A stretch of DNA of 7,193 bases, from contig JAGVSV010000262.1 in NCBI GenBank assembly GCA_019137115.1, positions 1 through 7,193 of the forward strand, read 5' to 3'. A program made the position numbers and the translations under genes. Source of the DNA: Bacillota bacterium. Lineage in GTDB: Bacteria > Bacillota > Clostridia > Christensenellales > Aristaeellaceae. Each line of letters starts with the position of its first letter. The first letter of the stretch is position 1. Below are positions 1 to 5,949 of this stretch, in pieces. The notes beneath the pieces were generated by a model. The model had not been told where the DNA came from. It was given only the letters and a program-made list of their open reading frames with translations, and ran no database searches.

Positions 1-270
1 GTGCAAAAGGGCGACTTTTTCCAGATGTCGGCTGACTACGCCTATGGCGTGGGCGCGCACAGCCTGGTGTTCACCCAGGATTATGACCCGGACACCAACC
101 AGGTCACCTGGACGGACAGCAACATGAACGGCACGACCCGCAATGGCGAGCGCTATGGATATGTGCAGTTTGACGCAAAAAAAGACATCGGCTGGTTTGT
201 CGATGCCTTCTGCCAGCGCACGCGCGGCGCGGTGCTGTACCGGCTGCGCGACGATATCGTGGCGAAATAA
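1..270 (+). CDS. C-terminal end of a probable CHAP/NlpC-P60-like cysteine peptidase or amidase (5' partial)
   Basis: The frame is open to the window edge and ends in TAA at 268-270, so this is the last 89 codons of a longer gene. The GTG at position 1 is probably an internal Val codon rather than the start. The segment reads Gly-Asp-Phe-Phe at residues 4-7, then Ala-His-Ser-Leu with His20, a hydrophobic strand, and Thr-Asp-Ser-Asn-Met at 38-42. This order (GD turn, HS-hydrophobic strand, then D/N) matches the second half of papain-like CHAP and NlpC/P60 folds, where the His and the following polar residue complete a Cys-His-Asp/Asn site. The nucleophilic Cys would lie upstream, outside the window. 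A wall amidase or endopeptidase role is inference. The tail (Phe-Cys-Gln...Tyr-Arg-Leu-Arg) is an unassigned extension. The next gene converges with no gap at all. Confidence 0.6.
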   Translation: MQKGDFFQMSADYAYGVGAHSLVFTQDYDPDTNQVTWTDSNMNGTTRNGERYGYVQFDAKKDIGWFVDAFCQRTRGAVLYRLRDDIVAK

Positions 271-1332
271 TCAGTCCGCCTCCGGCGTGTCCTTTTTGTT
301 CTCCCCGCGCATGACGCGCAGCACCATTTTGGTTTCATCCAGCGGCCAGGGCACTTCGTCCGGCGTATAATAGCCCACACTGGCCACCCGGCCTTCCACC
401 GGGTGGTTTTCCTGCCCCAGCGGCACCAGCACGCGGTCGCCGCTGCGGATGGTGTCGTCCTCCGTGCGGTAGCTCAGCGCGCGGTTCAGCTTGCCCACGT
501 GCACGGTCAGGTAGATCAGCTCGCCCGGGCGCGCGCCGTGGCCATAGGCATCCTCGTCAAACATTTCGCCGGGGTTGGCATAAAACCCCAGAAACTCGCG
601 GAACCGCTCCATAAACACCGGCCACTCCGGCGGCAGCACGTTGCGGGCGTATACGCCTGACCACACATCCTCCGGCTGCCCGCGGCGGCGCACCGTGAGC
701 TTGAAGGACGCCGCGCCCGTCGCGTCAGCCGAGGGCATCCAAAGCTGGCGGCGGAACATCAGCGCGCAGCTGTCCAGGAAATGCCCAACCGCGCGCTTCA
801 GCTTCAGCCGCAGCGTATAGGCGTGGTCGCCGGCTTCGGTGCGCGTGACGGTGACCGAGCCGGGATGCCGCCGGATGGTCAACAGCTGCTCATACGGCTG
901 GGTCAACGGGTGCCCCTCGCCGTCCAGCACCGTGACATCGCGCGACACCGCCAGCGTGATCAAGTCAATGGGTCTGGGCGTGGACTGGGGCACCAGCATG
1001 TCCACAACCTTCAAAAACTCCTCCCAGTTGTCCGGGTGCGCGCGGTCGCCTTCCACCACCACGTCCGGCTCGCCCGGTCGGCGGTAGGTCAGCGTCCACA
1101 CCTCGCCGCCCGGCCCGAACGGGTCCACATGCGAGCGCTCCCACCGCTGGATGCCCACCCTGTCCAGCGCCATCATGAACTGGCGGCTCAACTGGGTGTC
1201 CATCTGGATGTCGGTCAGGTCGGGGTAGCGCGTGCTATCCACCCGCGCAGTGATCCGGCCGTCCTCCAGCGCGATGCGCAGGGCAAACAGCTCGGTGGGC
1301 AGCGCGCGGGTGAAAGAGAGCAGCTCCGCCAT
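271..1332 (-). CDS. Uncharacterised protein with C-terminal PriA-like (primosomal N' 3'DNA-binding-type) domain
   Basis: 353 aa, third and last gene of the minus-strand operon. Residues about 273-340 resemble the small N-terminal DNA-binding domain of PriA: a beta strand (YLTVHVG), a Leu-x-Arg-x-x-x-Tyr element, then Ser-Gly-Asp-Arg-Val-Leu-Val-Pro-Leu-Gly at 297-306 and a Val-x-Gly-x-Val strand. There are no helicase motifs, so this is not PriA itself; stand-alone or appended copies occur in hypothetical proteins of Firmicutes. The rest may hold two related modules. Residues 77-113 (LTYRRPGEPD, then a Pro-Asn-Trp-Glu-Glu-Phe helix) and 207-250 (LTVRRRGQPED, then Pro-Glu-Trp...Phe helix) look alike. 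No signal peptide or membrane segment is visible, so it is probably cytoplasmic. The ATG lies 5 bp after the preceding TAA and has no recognisable SD, which suggests translational coupling. The function is unknown; DNA binding is only inferred. Confidence 0.75.
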   Translation of the reverse strand: MAELLSFTRALPTELFALRIALEDGRITARVDSTRYPDLTDIQMDTQLSRQFMMALDRVGIQRWERSHVDPFGPGGEVWTLTYRRPGEPDVVVEGDRAHPDNWEEFLKVVDMLVPQSTPRPIDLITLAVSRDVTVLDGEGHPLTQPYEQLLTIRRHPGSVTVTRTEAGDHAYTLRLKLKRAVGHFLDSCALMFRRQLWMPSADATGAASFKLTVRRRGQPEDVWSGVYARNVLPPEWPVFMERFREFLGFYANPGEMFDEDAYGHGARPGELIYLTVHVGKLNRALSYRTEDDTIRSGDRVLVPLGQENHPVEGRVASVGYYTPDEVPWPLDETKMVLRVMRGENKKDTPEAD

Positions 1333-1337
1333 GGCGC

Positions 1338-2105
1338 TTACACGTTGGCCAGGCGGATTTCGGCCAGCTGCCTGGCGACTTTCTTGTATTCATCCACCGA
1401 CGTATGGTGCTCCAGCCCCCACACGCCCTTGTAGCCTGCCTCGCGCAGCGGCGGCAGGCAGGTTTCGGCCACATGGGCGTGCTCATAATCCACATGCGTG
1501 TGCGCGGCAATCGGCGCGGCCAGCACGTCGTTTCCGTCCAGCGTCTCGCCCTCGGCCAGGTCCCAGTTGCCCAGATGCAGCAGCATGCCGAACGCCGGGG
1601 AATTCACGCGTTCGCGCAGCTCGCGCTGCACCGACAGCCGGCGGGAGGCGCCCCAGTGGTTTTCCGCGCCCACCATGAAGCCCGCGTTCTCCCCGCGCTT
1701 GGCGTACTCCTTAAACCGCCTGGTCACCAGATCCCACTGCTCCTGGGTGACGTCCCGTTCGCGCACGCCGATGTCAAAGCGCACGGTTTTCGCGCCCAAA
1801 ATTTCAGCCGCCTTCAGGCAGTCCAGCGCGGTCTGGTGGTTCTTTTCGCGCTGGTCGGGGTCGTCATCCCACGGGTGCGCCCAGTCGCAGCACAGGCTGG
1901 CCAGCTTCAGGTTGCGCTCGTCCAGGCCCTCGCGGATGGCCTTGAGGTAGTCCGTGTCGTAGTTGGACTTGAAAAACCCGTTCCATATGTCTGCCCAGCC
2001 CACATGGTAGCGGTAGCGCACGCTTTCCAGGTAGGAGAACACGTCGATGCGGTTCTGGTTCAGCAACCCGTGGAAGGAATAGGACGCGATTGAAATATTG
2101 TCCAT
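1338..2105 (-). CDS. Sugar phosphate isomerase/epimerase family protein (xylose isomerase-like TIM barrel)
   Basis: 255 aa, a normal length for single-domain AP-endonuclease-2/xylose isomerase-like TIM barrels, which interconvert keto- and aldo-sugars or epimerise inosose-type compounds using a divalent metal. Visible family features are the start ISIASYSFHG (strand 1), GAKTVRFDIG at 104-113, GAENHWG at 146-152 with Glu148 as probable first metal ligand, LLHLGNWD at 175-182, AHTHVDY at 201-207 and GLEHH at 230-234 with Glu232 as probable last ligand. Where the family usually has Asp before the x-GN motif, this protein has His177. His can also bind metal, so it may be active with altered preference. 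It follows the oxidoreductase gene by 9 bp and precedes the PriA-like gene by 5 bp, so the three are almost certainly co-transcribed. The oxidoreductase/isomerase pairing is typical of catabolic routes for inositol or rare sugars. Substrate cannot be read from sequence. Confidence 0.85.
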   Translation of the reverse strand: MDNISIASYSFHGLLNQNRIDVFSYLESVRYRYHVGWADIWNGFFKSNYDTDYLKAIREGLDERNLKLASLCCDWAHPWDDDPDQREKNHQTALDCLKAAEILGAKTVRFDIGVRERDVTQEQWDLVTRRFKEYAKRGENAGFMVGAENHWGASRRLSVQRELRERVNSPAFGMLLHLGNWDLAEGETLDGNDVLAAPIAAHTHVDYEHAHVAETCLPPLREAGYKGVWGLEHHTSVDEYKKVARQLAEIRLANV

Positions 2106-2109
2106 GCTG

Positions 2110-2116
2110 CCTCCTT
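2110..2116 (-). promoter_or_regulatory. Ribosome binding site of the isomerase gene, overlapping the preceding stop codon
   Basis: On the minus strand the sequence reads TAAGGAGG-CAGC-ATG. The perfect AAGGAGG shares two bases with the TAA of the upstream oxidoreductase gene and sits only 4 nt from the ATG at 2105. A ribosome terminating on the first gene would be positioned over this site, which supports coupled translation and confirms the start. Confidence 0.8.
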
Positions 2117-3263
2117 ATTTGAACGGCCAGGGCTTGTACGTCAGCGTGCCGAAGGGCGTGTCCTGCGTTTTGAGCGAGGTGGATACGGACATCGCCTCGA
2201 TCTCATCGGCGGTCACCTCGCGCTCCAGCTTGCCGGACAGAAAGATGCCCTCGGACAGGAACATGGTGTTCAGCGCGATCTCCGCCGTATTCAGCAGCGG
2301 CACCTGCCCGCGCAGCGCGGCCACCCAGTGCTTCTGGCTGCTGTCATGGTATGCCATTTCGGGGTTGAGCTGATGATTGCGGTACTCGTCGGCGCTTATG
2401 TCCGCCGTGGCGCTCAGGGTCATGTCGGCGTCCGAGAAGTAGTACCCAAACGGGTCCAGGCACACGCCGCCCAGGGAGCCCGCGATCACGCTGCCCCCAA
2501 AGGGCGGGGCGTGGATGGCCCAGGATTCAATCACGTCCATCGTCAGACCGTCCGCAAAGCGCGCGAAGCCCACGCCCAGCTCGTCCACGTCAAAGCCGGA
2601 CTCCTTTTTGCGCTTTTCGTCCATCGGGATTTCCTGGTACGTGCGCCCGGACACGCGCAGCGGCCTGGGGTTGCCCAGCAGGTACAGCAGCTGGGAGATG
2701 TGGTACACGCCCATGTCGTACAGCGCGCCGCCGCCGGCCATGTGCATGGAGTTAAACTCCTTTTCAGCATATCCGTCCACAAACGGGCGGCCGCGCCGGC
2801 GGTATCCCTTGCTGCGCACGTGGTATATCCTGCCCAGCTTGCCCGCGTCAATCAGCTTGCGCGCCGCGCGGGTGTCCGGCGTGTACAGGAACGCCAGCTG
2901 GATGTGCAGCTTGCGCCCCAGCTCCTTGGCCAGGTCATACATGGCCTTGGCGTCCTTGTAGGAGCCGGCCATCGGCTTTTCGCAGTAGCAGTCCTTGCCC
3001 GCCAGCATCACCTCGCAGGAGATCGGCGCGTGCAGGTTGTTGTGCAGGCACACGTCCACCGCGTCGATGTCATCGCGCTTCAACAGCTCCCGGTAATCCT
3101 CATAGATGTGTTCGACGCCGTGTTTTTTGGCCGACGCCTCCAGCTTGTCCTTGAGGATGTCGCACACCGCGACGACCTTGACGCCCGCCATTTTGGCGTA
3201 CTCATCAAGGTGCGACTGTGCGATGATGCCCTGTCCGATCATCCCCAGACGAATCTCTTTCAT
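2115..3263 (-). CDS. Gfo/Idh/MocA family NAD(P)-dependent oxidoreductase
   Basis: 382 aa, the family's usual size. These enzymes oxidise or reduce a hydroxyl of a sugar, inositol or sugar derivative. Residues 1-120 form a Rossmann domain: IRLGMIGQGIIAQSH (4-18) carries the Gly-x-Gly-x-x-Ala nucleotide loop, VVAVCD (30-35) ends the second strand, and CEKPMAG (94-100) contains the Glu-Lys-Pro motif with Lys96 as probable catalytic base or proton relay. The C-terminal sheet domain has GGGALYDMGVYHI (177-189), where Asp183 and His188 occupy the usual active-site positions. The frame stays open to 3299 with an earlier ATG. I prefer the ATG at 3263 because it has AGGGGG at 7 nt spacing, because homologues begin with this K-x-R-x-G-x-I-G strand, and because the promoter -10 at 3295-3300 covers the alternative start. 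It is the first gene of the operon. Substrate is unknown. Confidence 0.93.
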   Translation of the reverse strand: MKEIRLGMIGQGIIAQSHLDEYAKMAGVKVVAVCDILKDKLEASAKKHGVEHIYEDYRELLKRDDIDAVDVCLHNNLHAPISCEVMLAGKDCYCEKPMAGSYKDAKAMYDLAKELGRKLHIQLAFLYTPDTRAARKLIDAGKLGRIYHVRSKGYRRRGRPFVDGYAEKEFNSMHMAGGGALYDMGVYHISQLLYLLGNPRPLRVSGRTYQEIPMDEKRKKESGFDVDELGVGFARFADGLTMDVIESWAIHAPPFGGSVIAGSLGGVCLDPFGYYFSDADMTLSATADISADEYRNHQLNPEMAYHDSSQKHWVAALRGQVPLLNTAEIALNTMFLSEGIFLSGKLEREVTADEIEAMSVSTSLKTQDTPFGTLTYKPWPFK

Positions 3264-3270
3264 CAGGATG

Positions 3271-3276
3271 CCCCCT
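3271..3276 (-). promoter_or_regulatory. Ribosome binding site that decides the oxidoreductase start
   Basis: AGGGGG on the minus strand lies 7 nt before the ATG at 3263. The upstream ATG pair (3294-3299) has no comparable site and lies within the promoter, so it should not be in the mRNA. Confidence 0.6.
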
Positions 3277-3294
3277 ATCCGTTTTGTTAAGTCC

Positions 3295-3324
3295 ATCATA
3301 GCCTTGACGCATAAGGCGTGTCAA
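3295..3324 (-). promoter_or_regulatory. Sigma-A-type promoter of the oxidoreductase/isomerase operon
   Basis: Read on the minus strand: a perfect -35 TTGACA at 3319-3324, an 18-bp spacer, and a -10 TATGAT (5 of 6 consensus) at 3295-3300. Transcription would begin near 3288, leaving a leader of about 25 nt with the AGGGGG ribosome site. This is the best promoter match I found in the window. Confidence 0.75.
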
Positions 3325-3339
3325 CCGAATGGGTTTACA
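3319..3339. promoter_or_regulatory. Candidate shared operator between divergent promoters
   Basis: The left arm TGTCAACC (3319-3326) and right arm GGTTTACA (3332-3339) match as an inverted repeat at 7 of 8 positions around a 5-bp centre. The arms cover the -35 boxes of both promoters, so one bound protein could control both. Part of the symmetry follows simply from two -35 boxes facing away from each other, but the matching inner CC/GG bases do not. The size suits a dimeric regulator such as a GntR- or LacI-type protein. No regulator gene is in the window. Confidence 0.45.
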
Positions 3340-3362
3340 TTTCTCCGCGAAATCGCTATCCT
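3334..3362 (+). promoter_or_regulatory. Promoter of the citrate lyase operon
   Basis: -35 TTTACA (5 of 6 consensus) at 3334-3339, a 17-bp spacer, and -10 TATCCT (4 of 6) at 3357-3362. Transcription would start near 3369, about 36 nt before citD. The weak -10 is compatible with a promoter that needs activation. The -35 boxes of the two divergent promoters are only 9 bp apart. Confidence 0.55.
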
Positions 3363-3404
3363 TGGGACAGAACGCCGGTATTGTCGGCACAGCGGAGGCG
3401 CTTC

Positions 3405-3671
3405 ATGCTTATTCACAAAACCGCGTCGGCAGGGACGCTGGAATCAAACGATGTGCTCGTCACGGTGGCGCCCGGCAGCGGCATCCAGGTGCATGTGGAG
3501 TCGGTGGTGCTCGCCCAGTTCGGCGGGCAGATCAGGGAAACCGTGCTGGACACGCTGTCTCGGCTTCAGGTGACGGACGCCGTGGTGCGCCTAAACGACA
3601 TGGGCGCGCTGGACTGCACGATCGCCGCGCGCGTGGAAGCCGCGGTGCGAAGGGCGGGTGGGGACGCATGA
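3405..3671 (+). CDS. citD: Citrate lyase gamma subunit (acyl carrier protein) CitD
   Basis: 88 aa, slightly shorter than well-studied CitD proteins (just under 100 aa). It carries the prosthetic group 2'-(5''-phosphoribosyl)-3'-dephospho-CoA, whose acetyl thioester is exchanged with citrate during catalysis. AGTLESNDV at 9-17 is the attachment motif, with Ser14 at the same position as the modified serine of classical CitD. Other conserved parts are VAPGSG (21-26), a QFGGQIRETVLDTL helix (38-51) and the MGALDCTIAARVEA segment (66-79). The start is supported by GGAGG at 3394-3398, 6 nt before the ATG. The TGA overlaps the citE start as ATGA. It is the first gene of the operon, a common order in citDEF clusters. 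A cytoplasmic multi-subunit complex with CitE and CitF is known for the family. Confidence 0.95.
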   Translation: MLIHKTASAGTLESNDVLVTVAPGSGIQVHVESVVLAQFGGQIRETVLDTLSRLQVTDAVVRLNDMGALDCTIAARVEAAVRRAGGDA

Positions 3672-4546
3672 GGCGGAGTTTGCTGTTTATCCCGGGCAAC
3701 AACCCCGGCATGCTGGTCAGCGCGGACATCCACGGCGCGGACGCGGTGATCTTTGACCTGGAGGACGCGGTTGCGCCCAATGAAAAGGACGCGGCGCGCC
3801 TGCTGGTGCGCAACGCCCTGCGCGCGATGCGCGACCTGCGCGTGGAGGTGGTCGTGCGCGTCAACCCGCTGGCCACGGACGATTTTAGGCAGGACATCGC
3901 CGCCATCGTGCCGCTGCAGCCCAGCCTGATCATGCCCACCAAGGTGGCGGACGCGGATGAAGTGGCCGTGATCTCCAGAACCGTTGCGGATGCCGAGCGC
4001 GTGGAGGGCGTGCCCGCGGGCGCCATCGGGCTGCTGCCGCTGCTGGAGACGGCGCTGGGCATCGAAAACGCCTTTTCCATCGCCGGATGCGACCCGCGCG
4101 TCAAGGGCATTTTGCTGGGCGCGGAGGATCTGTCCAGCGACCTGCAGGCCGTGCGCAGCAAGCAGGGGCAGGAAATCCTGTACGCCCGCGGCCGGGTGGT
4201 CATGGCGGCGCGCGCGGCGGGCATCGAAGTATATGACACGCCCTTTACCGATGTGGACGATATGGAAGGGGTCAGCGCGGACGCTAAGCTCGCCCGCGCG
4301 CTGGGCTTTTCCGGCAAGGCGGTGATCTCGCCGCGCCATGTGGCGGCCGTCAATGCCGCCTTTACGCCGACGGAGGACGAAATCGTCTACGCGCGCGAGG
4401 TGCTGCTCGCCATCCGGGAGGCCGAGCGGCAGGGCAAGGGCGCCGTATCGCTGCGCGGCAAGATGGTGGACAAGCCCATTGTCGACCGCGCGCGGCGGCT
4501 GCTGGACGGCGCGCGCAGCCTGGGATTGGAGGGAACCGAGCCGTGA
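3668..4546 (+). CDS. citE: Citrate lyase beta subunit (citryl-ACP lyase) CitE
   Basis: 292 aa, normal for CitE. It cleaves the citryl thioester on CitD to oxaloacetate plus acetyl-CitD. It is a HpcH/HpaI-type TIM barrel: RRSLLFIPGNNPGM (2-15), FDLEDAVAPNEKDAAR (29-44), VVVRVNP (61-67) with Arg64 for substrate carboxylate binding, and IMPTKV (88-93). LLPLLETALGI (122-132) has Glu127 and LGAEDLSSDL (150-159) has Asp154 as probable Mg ligands, followed by DTPFTDVDD (190-198) and GFSGKAVISPRHV (213-225). The C-terminal GKMVDKP...DRARRLL stretch (264-279) is also seen in true CitE proteins. The open frame runs back to 3329, but the ATG at 3668 in the ATGA overlap is where homologues begin. Stand-alone CitE-like proteins such as malyl/citramalyl-CoA lyases share the fold, but the citD and citF neighbours argue for the lyase complex. 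Confidence 0.95.
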   Translation: MRRSLLFIPGNNPGMLVSADIHGADAVIFDLEDAVAPNEKDAARLLVRNALRAMRDLRVEVVVRVNPLATDDFRQDIAAIVPLQPSLIMPTKVADADEVAVISRTVADAERVEGVPAGAIGLLPLLETALGIENAFSIAGCDPRVKGILLGAEDLSSDLQAVRSKQGQEILYARGRVVMAARAAGIEVYDTPFTDVDDMEGVSADAKLARALGFSGKAVISPRHVAAVNAAFTPTEDEIVYAREVLLAIREAERQGKGAVSLRGKMVDKPIVDRARRLLDGARSLGLEGTEP

Positions 4547-5949
4547 ACAAGCTGACGTCCAACCTGGCCGACGCCATCAGGGCAAGCGGCCTGCAAAGCG
4601 GGATGACCATTTCCTTCCACCACCACCTGCGCAACGGGGACGGGGTGCTCAACCTCGTGCTGGCCGAAGCCGCGCGCCAGGGCATCCGCGACTTGACACT
4701 ACAGGCCAGCTCCCTGTTTGATGTGCATCTCCCGCTGCTGGACCATATCAAGTCCGGCGTGGTGACCGGCATCGAAACCAACTACATGTCCGCCGGCATC
4801 GGCAGGGCGATCTCCGAGGGCGTCCTTGAAAAGCCCGTAATATTCCGCAGCCACGGCGGACGCCCGGCGGCCATCGCGTCGGGTCGGGTGGTCATCGACG
4901 TGGCGTTCATCGCCGCGCCTGCGGCCGACAGCATGGGCAACGCCAATGGCGTCAGCGGCCCGGCGGCCTGCGGCTCGCTGGGCTACGCGATGCCCGACGC
5001 GCGGTATGCAAAAAGAGTCGTGGTCATCACCGACCACGTCATGCCCTACCCGCTTTCGCCCTGCCCGATTGAGGAAACCGACGTGGACATCGTGGTGCAG
5101 GTGCCGTCCATCGGCGACCCCAAGGGCATTGTGTCGGGCACCACGCGCATCACGCGCGACCCGGTGGGGCTGTCCATCGCGCGGCTGGCCGCCCAGGTGA
5201 TCGAGCATTCGGGCTTGATGAAGGACGGCTTTTCCTTCCAGACGGGTGCCGGCGGCGCGTCGCTTGCGGTGACTGAATACCTCAAGCCCATCCTGCGCGC
5301 CAAAGGCATCCAGGGCAGTTTTGGCCTGGGCGGCATCACCGGGTATCTGGTGGACATGCTAAAGGAAGGCTATTTTGCGCAGCTGCTGGACGTGCAGTGC
5401 TTTGACCTGACCGCGGTGGAATCCATCCGCGACAACCCCCAGCACCAGGAAATTTCCGCCGAACGGTACGCAAGCCCCAACGCCAGATCCTGCGCGGTCA
5501 AATCCCTGGACGCCGTGGTGCTGGGCGCGACGGAAATCGACCTTGACTTCAACGTCAACGTGCACACCGACTCCAACGGCTACATCATGGGCGGATCCGG
5601 CGGGCACAGCGACACCGCCGAGGGCGCGAGGCTGTCGCTGATCGTGGCGCCGCTGTTCCGCGCGCGCCTGCCCATCATCATGGACAAGGTCACGACGGTT
5701 ACCACCCGGGGCAGCGCGGTGGATGTGCTGGTCACCCAGCGCGGCGTGGCGGTCAACCCCAGGCGGCCGGAGCTCAAGGCCGGTCTGGCGGCCGCCGGGC
5801 TGCCGGTGCTGGACATAAGGGAACTGCAGTCACTCGCGCACCAGTTCACCGGCGTGCCGCGCGCTGTGAAGCCGCAGGGCCGGGTGGTGGCGAAAGTCGA
5901 GTATCCGCTGGGCGGCATTGTGGACGAGATCAGGAGCGTCATTTCGTAG
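4543..5949 (+). CDS. citF: Citrate lyase alpha subunit (citrate:acetyl-ACP transferase) CitF
   Basis: 468 aa. It exchanges the acetyl group on CitD for citrate, making citryl-CitD and free acetate. Conserved stretches along the two CoA-transferase-like halves are LADAIRASGLQSGMTISFHHHLRNGD (8-33), DVAFIAAPAADSMGNANG (119-136), CGSLGYA (143-149), PYPLSPCPIEETDVD (168-182), GFSFQTGAGGASLAVT (229-244), GLGGITGYLVDM (261-272), LLDVQCFD (281-288), DFNVNVHTDSNGYIMGGSGGHSDTA (335-359) and VDVLVTQRGVAVNPRRPEL (393-411). It starts at GTG, in a GTGA overlap with the citE stop, with GGAGGG at 4528-4533 and 9-nt spacing. Compared with enterobacterial CitF (about 510 aa) it lacks about 40 N-terminal residues ahead of the conserved core, which is otherwise complete. 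It is the last gene of the unit; its 3' end overlaps the convergent gene by 11 bp. Confidence 0.95.
   Translation: MNKLTSNLADAIRASGLQSGMTISFHHHLRNGDGVLNLVLAEAARQGIRDLTLQASSLFDVHLPLLDHIKSGVVTGIETNYMSAGIGRAISEGVLEKPVIFRSHGGRPAAIASGRVVIDVAFIAAPAADSMGNANGVSGPAACGSLGYAMPDARYAKRVVVITDHVMPYPLSPCPIEETDVDIVVQVPSIGDPKGIVSGTTRITRDPVGLSIARLAAQVIEHSGLMKDGFSFQTGAGGASLAVTEYLKPILRAKGIQGSFGLGGITGYLVDMLKEGYFAQLLDVQCFDLTAVESIRDNPQHQEISAERYASPNARSCAVKSLDAVVLGATEIDLDFNVNVHTDSNGYIMGGSGGHSDTAEGARLSLIVAPLFRARLPIIMDKVTTVTTRGSAVDVLVTQRGVAVNPRRPELKAGLAAAGLPVLDIRELQSLAHQFTGVPRAVKPQGRVVAKVEYPLGGIVDEIRSVIS

Noticed and set aside
277..297. Possible terminator: CGCC-TCC-GGCG followed by TTTTT
   Set aside because: The stem is only 4 bp and 5 nt separate it from the T-run, so it does not make a credible intrinsic terminator.
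1404..2093. Plus-strand open frame of 229 codons opposite the isomerase gene
   Set aside because: Same antisense-shadow pattern; the minus-strand product has clear family motifs and a perfect ribosome site.
2328..3290. Long plus-strand open frame (320 codons) opposite the oxidoreductase gene
   Set aside because: It is a GC-rich shadow: His/Val/Arg/Ala-rich translation with no recognisable domain, exactly antisense to a clear Gfo/Idh/MocA gene and without an SD.
3264..3299. 12-residue N-terminal extension of the oxidoreductase starting at 3299
   Set aside because: It would start inside the -10 box of the best promoter in the window and upstream of the predicted transcript start; the ATG at 3263 has its own SD.
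3304..3324. Alternative inverted repeat TTGACGC / GTGTCAA with a 7-bp spacer
   Set aside because: 6 of 7 positions match, but the left arm does not coincide with a promoter element and the overlapping repeat at 3319-3339 has longer arms and a better position. It remains a second-choice operator.
3329..3667. N-terminal extension of the CitE frame back through the citD region
   Set aside because: The extension is citD read out of frame. CitE homologues start with R-x-S-x-L-F-x-P-G, matching the ATG at 3668 in the ATGA overlap.
3532..4353. Two overlapping minus-strand open frames opposite citD/citE
   Set aside because: Low-complexity Ser/Arg/Ala or His/Arg-rich translations opposite unmistakable citrate lyase genes.
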